In this document: positions 59,591 to 64,000 of the stretch, one piece after another
How the letters are laid out: each line of letters starts with the position of its first letter
How positions within the stretch are numbered: the first letter of the stretch is position 1
NCBI RefSeq assembly: GCF_000701505.1
Contig: NZ_JNJB01000008.1
Span: forward strand, 401,526-465,525
Length of the DNA stretch: 64,000 nt
Direction of reading: 5' to 3'
Source: Dyadobacter crusticola DSM 16708
GTDB lineage: Bacteria; Bacteroidota; Bacteroidia; Cytophagales; Spirosomataceae
Notes under the pieces: model-generated
Seen by the model: the letters and a program-made list of their open reading frames with translations, nothing else
Told to the model about the DNA's origin: nothing
Databases searched by the model: none
Position numbers and translations under genes: made by a program

Positions 59591-59631
59591 GGCTGTTGGC
59601 TATCAGCTTTTAGCTGTTAGGTATTAGCTTC
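59591..59631. repeat. Dispersed short repeat, degenerate tandem units
   Basis: Two units, GGCTGTTGGCTATCAGCTTT (59591-59610) and a 15/20 matching unit at 59612-59631, 21-nt period. The core GGCTATCAG matches the repeat at 361-426 near the other end of the window. It lies in the gap before the reductase gene. Confidence 0.6.
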
Positions 59632-59658
59632 TTTTGTTTTCAGTTTTATCTTAAATGC

Positions 59659-59692
59659 AAAAGCCTCACAGGTAACACCTATGAGGCTTTTT
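59659..59692 (-). terminator. Terminator after aspartate aminotransferase gene
   Basis: AAAAGCCTCA with TGAGGCTTTT and an inner AGGT/ACCT pair, T-rich on both sides; likely works in both directions. Confidence 0.75.
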
Positions 59693-59707
59693 TCATTTCT
59701 TGAATGC

Positions 59708-60937
59708 TTATTTTAAAGTAGCAACTGCGTCTTTAATGCGCTGAACTGCCTCTACTAGTGCTTCATCTGCTGCTGCTGTTGAAATCCGGATGCAGTTTGG
59801 TGCACCAAATCCTGAGCCTGCCACAGTTGAAACATAAGAGTTGTTCAACAGCCAGTTACAGAAATCGTCTGAATTGTTAATGGTAGTTTCGCCATCAGAT
59901 TTGCCGAAGTAGTAGCTCACATCAGGAAATGCGTAGAATGCGCCCTGAGGTACATTTACTTTAAAACCAGGAATTTCTTTCAACAATCCTACTACCAGAT
60001 CCCTGCGTCGCTGGTAAGCTTTCGCCATTTCAATAGAAGGCTCCATTGGACCGTTGAATGCAGCGGTTGCAGCTTTCTGGGCAATCGAGTTGGTACCCGA
60101 AGTAACCTGTCCCTGCAGCTTTTCAACTCCGTCGGCGATCCATTTCGCAGCAGCGATAAAGCCGATTCGCCAACCTGTCATCGCATAACCTTTTGCCACT
60201 CCATTGACCGTGATCACGCGCTCTTTCAATGCAGGAATGGAACCAATGCTGAAATGACCTTCCTCAGTGAAGTTGATATATTCATAAATTTCATCTGCCA
60301 GTACGTACACACCTTCGTGCTTTTCAAGTACTGCCGCGATTTCTCTCAGTTCCGATTCTGTGTAAACAGCGCCGGTTGGGTTGTTGGGAGAAGCATACAT
60401 CACGATTTTTGTTTTTGACGTGATTGCAGCTTCCAGCTGCTGTGCGGTAACTTTGAAATCGTTTTCAAAAGCGCCGTCCAGAACCACCGACTTTCCTTCT
60501 GCCAGCTTTACCATTTCGGAGTAACTTACCCAATATGGTGCAAAAATGACAACTTCGTCGCCCGGATTTACCAAAACCTGGATCACGTTTGCCAATGAAT
60601 GCTTGGCTCCTGTTGAAACCACGATATTCTCAGGCTTCCAATCTATCTTGTTATCTCTCAACAACTTGTCAGCGATTGCCTTGCGCAGATCAGGATAACC
60701 TGCAACCGGGGAATAGCCATGAAAACCGTCGTCGATGGCCTTCTTGGCAGCTTCGCAGATGTGCTCAGGCGTCTTGAAGTCTGGCTCACCTACACTTAGA
60801 CTGATTACTCTGTGGCCTTTGGAGGCAAGCTCCCGGGCCATTTTGGTCATCGCCAGCGTCGAAGATTCTTCGAGGGCGTTGATGCGGTCGGCTAACATGC
60901 GTGTTTCCAACCGTGTTTGCTCTGCTACTGCGGACAT
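59708..60937 (-). CDS. Aspartate aminotransferase-like, class I PLP enzyme
   Basis: 409 residues from the ATG at 60937. The longer reading begins with a TTG at 60985, within a base or two of the predicted transcription start, so it is rejected; an inner Met 13 codons in (60898) is also possible. Class I aminotransferase: ISLSVGEPDFKTPEHI, YASPNNPTGAVYTESEL, LADEIYEYINF, and the PLP lysine in NGVAKGYAMTGWRIGF. Interconverts aspartate and oxaloacetate, or related amino acids. Monocistronic. Confidence 0.92.
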   Translation of the reverse strand: MSAVAEQTRLETRMLADRINALEESSTLAMTKMARELASKGHRVISLSVGEPDFKTPEHICEAAKKAIDDGFHGYSPVAGYPDLRKAIADKLLRDNKIDWKPENIVVSTGAKHSLANVIQVLVNPGDEVVIFAPYWVSYSEMVKLAEGKSVVLDGAFENDFKVTAQQLEAAITSKTKIVMYASPNNPTGAVYTESELREIAAVLEKHEGVYVLADEIYEYINFTEEGHFSIGSIPALKERVITVNGVAKGYAMTGWRIGFIAAAKWIADGVEKLQGQVTSGTNSIAQKAATAAFNGPMEPSIEMAKAYQRRRDLVVGLLKEIPGFKVNVPQGAFYAFPDVSYYFGKSDGETTINNSDDFCNWLLNNSYVSTVAGSGFGAPNCIRISTAAADEALVEAVQRIKDAVATLK

Positions 60938-60993
60938 TGCAACAAGGAATTGAGTTAAAGAAGGTACTGCTATCTGTATCAACAAATTGCCCG

Positions 60994-61001
60994 CAAAGGT
61001 A
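60994..61001 (-). promoter_or_regulatory. Aspartate aminotransferase promoter, -7 box
   Basis: Minus-strand TACCTTTG, perfect consensus, 56 nt before the chosen ATG. Confidence 0.55.
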
Positions 61002-61126
61002 CGGGTTTTTTAGAAGTTGTGCCGTTTTAAGCAAACAAAGATTTTTTAAAATTTTACCGTTACCATTTCAATGATTGTACGTCTTAGTTAATAATCAGCT
61101 AATCTTTTATCTTAAAAAATACATTT

Positions 61127-62653
61127 ATGGAAACTGAGATCACCATTGAGGAATTAAGGTTTCTCGCCAATATCCCACGCGAACTTGAAACTACGTTCCT
61201 GCGGGTAGCCAACGGGCTGCACCTGAAAGCGAAACATCCGAAGGAAAAAGTATTCATTATGCTGGTGAGAATGCTTCGAAACCCTAAAAAGTATGCGTTT
61301 TCCAAAAGCAAGCTGACCAATCTGGCCAAAACCGTCTTTGATCTGAAGAAAAATGGCTCAGAAATTACCCTGACTGAAGACGGGCAGGAGCTGCTGGTAA
61401 ATGAAGAAGCGGTGCTCACACCTCAGCAACGTGAGGATAAATCGGGAAATCAGTTCGATTTACGTGACGAGAAGCTGCATTTCACGGTTTTCGGTCGGGA
61501 ACATATTGAAGAAGGTGCATTGCAGCAAATGGAAACGGCGGTAAGTCTGCCTATCTCAGTCAGCGGGGCATTGATGCCGGACGCTCATCAGGGTTACGGA
61601 TTGCCTATTGGTGGCGTACTTGCGACGGAAGCCGATAAAGTGATCCCGTATGCAGTTGGGGTAGATATTGCGTGCAGGATGTGTATGTCCATTTTTGATA
61701 TCCGGCCCGACTACCTTAAACGTGAGCCGCATTTACTTAAAAAGATACTTACCGAGAATACAAAGTTCGGAATGGGCGGCGAGACGGGCCGCAAATTTGA
61801 TGATAGCGTGATGGACAAGCCGGAATGGAATGCAACAAAGGTAATCCGCGACTTAAAAGATAAGGCTTACCGGCAACTGGGCAGTTCGGGCACGGGAAAC
61901 CATTTTGTTGAATGGGGAATCACCGAGATTTTGGCTGATGATCCGTTGCTGGGATTGCCGAAAGGCACGTATCTCTCCCTTTTGTCCCACTCTGGTTCAA
62001 GGGGATTTGGCGGGAATGTGGCTAACTACTACTCGAAGCTTGCAATGCAGAAAACGATCTTGCCCAAGCAGGCGGCGCATCTCGCCTGGCTCGATCTGAA
62101 TACGGAAGAGGGGCAGGCATATTGGATCGGGATGAACCTTGCCGGCGATTATGCATCTGCAAACCACCACGAAATCCATAACAAAATCGCGAAGCAGCTT
62201 GGTGAAACGCCACTGAAAATGATCGAAAACCATCACAATTTTGCCTGGAAAGAAAAGCTGGCAGATGGAAGAGAAGTGATAGTGCATCGAAAAGGCGCTA
62301 CACCAGCCGGTACGGACGAACTGGGCATTATTCCTGGCTCTATGAGCCAGCCGGGTTATGTAATCAGAGGAAAGGGCAATGCAGACTCGATCAACTCTGC
62401 GTCCCACGGCGCAGGAAGGTTGATGTCACGCAGCAAGGCATTTACAAGCACAACGAGAAGCCAGATGAACCAGATACTGGAAGATGCCGGCATTCAGCTG
62501 ATCGGCGGCGATCTGGATGAATCGCCGATGGTTTATAAGAACATTGAAGATGTAATATCGGCGCAAACCGACTTGGTGTCAGTACTGGCCAGGTTTTCTC
62601 CTAAGATTGTCAGAATGGCGGATGCTAATAGAAAAGAAGGTAGAGAGGATTAA
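61127..62653 (+). CDS. rtcB: RNA-splicing ligase RtcB
   Basis: 508 residues. Joins 2',3'-cyclic phosphate (or 3'-phosphate) and 5'-OH RNA ends with GTP and Mn. Motifs: LMPDAHQGYGLPIGGVL, GVDIACRM with metal ligand C183, GTGNHFVEWG, LLSHSGSRGFG, and SHGAGRLMSR with H427, the residue that becomes guanylylated. It is longer than E. coli RtcB (408); about 115 residues precede the core and include a charged helical region. No rtcA or rtcR is nearby. A 234-nt gap with no recognisable gene follows. Confidence 0.95.
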   Translation: METEITIEELRFLANIPRELETTFLRVANGLHLKAKHPKEKVFIMLVRMLRNPKKYAFSKSKLTNLAKTVFDLKKNGSEITLTEDGQELLVNEEAVLTPQQREDKSGNQFDLRDEKLHFTVFGREHIEEGALQQMETAVSLPISVSGALMPDAHQGYGLPIGGVLATEADKVIPYAVGVDIACRMCMSIFDIRPDYLKREPHLLKKILTENTKFGMGGETGRKFDDSVMDKPEWNATKVIRDLKDKAYRQLGSSGTGNHFVEWGITEILADDPLLGLPKGTYLSLLSHSGSRGFGGNVANYYSKLAMQKTILPKQAAHLAWLDLNTEEGQAYWIGMNLAGDYASANHHEIHNKIAKQLGETPLKMIENHHNFAWKEKLADGREVIVHRKGATPAGTDELGIIPGSMSQPGYVIRGKGNADSINSASHGAGRLMSRSKAFTSTTRSQMNQILEDAGIQLIGGDLDESPMVYKNIEDVISAQTDLVSVLARFSPKIVRMADANRKEGRED

Positions 62654-62887
62654 TCCTTGGTTAAGCGCCGCCTTTCAACAAATATATGGATCAGAAAAAG
62701 GGACACGAGGAAGAGTTTGGCGGGGATCATTGAAGGCAGGCAGGTTAGGTGTACTCAAAAGTAGCAGTTACTTAACATCCGGTCAATAGGTAGTTTTGAG
62801 ATTTGAGTTTTCGGTAAAAGGAAGTTGTGACAAAAAATCAATTCAACGTCTAAACTGAAAAATCGTCATTACGAAACAACAATATAA

Positions 62888-63313
62888 GTGGCAACATCTG
62901 TTGATCTAAAAACATTAGCACAGCTTAGATTGGATGAATCTACCGTTCTTCTGAGTCAAGAATTCTATTCGGGTGCGCACTACATGGCAGGATATGCCAT
63001 AGAATTTGCCATTAAATCTGTAATTTGTAGAAGATTGAATGTCGAAATTTTCGACGATGAACTGCTGGATATCCCAAGGGACGTTTCTCGACCGTTTAAA
63101 ATTCATAACCTCAGGAACCTGATTATTTTATCTGGTTTGCAGCAGGACTTGAATAGATTAGTTAAAGAGGACCCTGACGTTGCTAAGGCCTGGACAGTTG
63201 TCTCGGAATGGAATGAACAGCGACGTTACAAATTAGAATGCGAGAAGGAGACCGCAGACCGCTTTTTGAATTCAGTTAAAATTGTAATTAAATGGATAAA
63301 GACACACTGGTAG
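62888..63313 (+). CDS. HEPN domain protein
   Basis: 141 residues, GTG start at 62888 (no ATG before a stop upstream). All-helical, PF05168-like: AHYMAGYAIEFAIKSVICRRL, HNLRNLIILSGL, then WNEQRRYKLECEKETADRFL and VIKWIKTHW. HEPN proteins are often RNases of toxin or defence systems, with a Rx4-6H active site; I see RRY but no clear R-x4-6-H, so catalytic activity is uncertain. It overlaps the next gene by 22 nt. AT-richer than the chromosomal neighbours and adjacent to an IS, so likely accessory. Confidence 0.72.
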   Translation: MATSVDLKTLAQLRLDESTVLLSQEFYSGAHYMAGYAIEFAIKSVICRRLNVEIFDDELLDIPRDVSRPFKIHNLRNLIILSGLQQDLNRLVKEDPDVAKAWTVVSEWNEQRRYKLECEKETADRFLNSVKIVIKWIKTHW

Positions 63314-63657
63314 AAAGACTGAAAACTATTTTCAGGAATAAAAGAAAGGACGGCTTGTACATTGATGCAATCGGACTTGCACCTGCATATTATGGGCTGA
63401 TAAAGGACAGTTATACGCTTGGTGTAAGTGCCCCTTCGTTGAAAGGAAAGATTTTCGCTGATAAGGCGGCGGTTATTATTGATATTATGTTTGAAAACCT
63501 GACTTCCGATGAGAGGGGGCTGATAGATCGCGTACGTGTGTTTGATACCGTAGATGAACTCAACGAACATCGTGACCGCGATTTTGAGACATGGTACGAC
63601 GAGGACTATCAATACGATCCCCGAAAGAAGATCGCGGAACTCCATGAAATTGCCTGA
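63292..63657 (+). CDS. Unknown protein paired with HEPN gene
   Basis: 121 residues, starting inside the end of the HEPN gene (22-nt overlap). Unlike the usual HEPN partner (a minimal nucleotidyltransferase with GSxxxGxxxxxSDxD), it has no such motif. The N-terminal part is basic and helical (MDKDTLVERLKTIFRNKRKDG), a beta-alpha segment follows, and the C-terminus is strongly acidic (HRDRDFETWYDEDYQYD). No family recognised. Translational overlap argues that both act together. Confidence 0.6.
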   Translation: MDKDTLVERLKTIFRNKRKDGLYIDAIGLAPAYYGLIKDSYTLGVSAPSLKGKIFADKAAVIIDIMFENLTSDERGLIDRVRVFDTVDELNEHRDRDFETWYDEDYQYDPRKKIAELHEIA

Positions 63658-63683
63658 TTTACTAATCATTAAAATGCAAAAAC

Positions 63684-63713
63684 GAGGCTGTCTCAAATGA
63701 GGCAGTCTTTTTT
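63684..63713 (+). terminator. Hairpin and T run at the IS left end
   Basis: 12 consecutive pairs with wobble (GAGGCTGTCTCA at 63684-63695 with TGAGGCAGTCTT at 63698-63709), then Ts. It can end the HEPN operon and coincides with the outer IS sequence. Confidence 0.65.
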
Positions 63714-63778
63714 CATTTTAGAGGTTTGGGTAATTTTTCTGGATTGATTATCTTTAGTTATAAGCAAACCAAAGAAAA

Positions 63779-64000
63779 ATGGGTCGCCGACAGCCTAATT
63801 TCAAGCCTTATCACCAGCATCAGTTGATGCTGCTTCCTCCAAGTTTAGAAGATCTTGTCCCCAAAGGGCACGTTGTCCGGGTGGTCAACGATGTGATCAA
63901 TAAGATCAATTTAGAGCCGCTCAATGCCGCCTACTACCTGACCGGTCCGGCAAGTTACCATCCCCAGATGCTGTTAAAAGTGCTCGTATTTGGCTATATG
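63779..64000 (+). CDS. IS1182-like transposase, N-terminal part (cut by window edge)
   Basis: 74 codons from the ATG at 63779 run open to the last base. MGRRQPNFKPYHQHQLMLLPPSLEDLVPKGHVVRVV (in pieces) and the later SYHPQMLLKVLVFGYM are the recognisable N-terminal DUF772-type pattern of IS1182/IS5-like transposases. The DDE catalytic core is outside the window, so completeness cannot be judged. Insertion lies just after the HEPN pair. Confidence 0.8.
   Translation, partial: MGRRQPNFKPYHQHQLMLLPPSLEDLVPKGHVVRVVNDVINKINLEPLNAAYYLTGPASYHPQMLLKVLVFGYM

Larger units (their letters stand above)
63684..64000 (+). mobile_element. IS1182-like insertion sequence, left end only
   Basis: Starts near GAGGCTGTCTCAAATGAG, like terminal inverted repeats of many IS1182-family elements, and holds the transposase start. 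The right end, the matching repeat and the target duplication lie beyond the window, so the boundary is approximate. Confidence 0.6.

Noticed and set aside
62654..62887. Gap after rtcB, examined for a release factor H (prfH) gene or its remnant
   Set aside because: prfH often accompanies rtcB, but no frame here gives its GGQ-type or other motifs; the short open frames look random.
1..64000. tRNA, rRNA and CRISPR array
   Set aside because: No cloverleaf-like gene, rRNA segment or regularly spaced repeats were noticed by eye in any gap; a covariance-model scan would settle small RNAs.

Overview
The window reads as chromosomal DNA of a Bacteroidota bacterium, most likely order Cytophagales, family Spirosomataceae (Dyadobacter-like). 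The placement is inferred from gene content: a type IX secretion (T9SS) sorting domain, a GldG gliding protein, BshC (bacillithiol), a TonB receptor paired with a DUF4249 lipoprotein, PVC-type cytochrome and DUF1080 proteins, and many promoters with the phylum's -7 box TAnnTTTG. Shine-Dalgarno sequences are generally absent. I see no rRNA, tRNA, CRISPR array or prophage, and no gene-free stretch longer than 300 bases.

Layout. 1-3.6 kb: 3' end of a B12-dependent ribonucleotide reductase, a short palindromic repeat, an AT-rich DUF3800 gene, purB and an aquaporin. 3.6-14.4 kb: a giant alpha-2-macroglobulin lipoprotein, ispH, a sigma factor / membrane protein / DUF4097 cluster, and bshC. 14.6-22.9 kb: a fatty-acid oxidation acyl-CoA dehydrogenase and a thiolase that share a palindromic operator, flanking a three-gene operon of two glycosyltransferases and a secreted T9SS multidomain protein. 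23-37 kb: mostly housekeeping (pspC, secA, psd, rhomboid, polyprenyl synthase, class IV aminotransferase, thiL, N-acetylglucosamine kinase, a two-component system, rpmB, folK). 37-46 kb: nutrient uptake and periplasmic enzymes (TonB receptor + DUF4249, P1 peptidase, a haem c dehydrogenase-like protein with a Tat-exported TIM-barrel partner). 45.7-56 kb: yraN, lipB, an exonuclease, RNase R, two tiny overlapping genes, DUF1080, a 2-oxoglutarate oxygenase, gldG and dnaN. 56-64 kb: a BlaI-M56 signalling pair with a mirrored double operator, a ferredoxin reductase, an aminotransferase, RtcB RNA ligase, a HEPN plus unknown-protein gene pair, and the left end of an IS1182-like insertion sequence cut by the window edge.

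How the genes work together. The acyl-CoA dehydrogenase and thiolase are probably one regulon. BlaI should repress its own operon with the M56 protease as sensor. The two glycosyltransferases are co-transcribed with an exported TIM-barrel/cadherin-like protein. The haem protein, the TIM-barrel protein and DUF1080 suggest extracellular sugar oxidation. The least explained accessory parts are the HEPN pair beside RtcB, the two tiny genes after RNase R, and the coiled-coil/proline-rich tail of the M56 protein.
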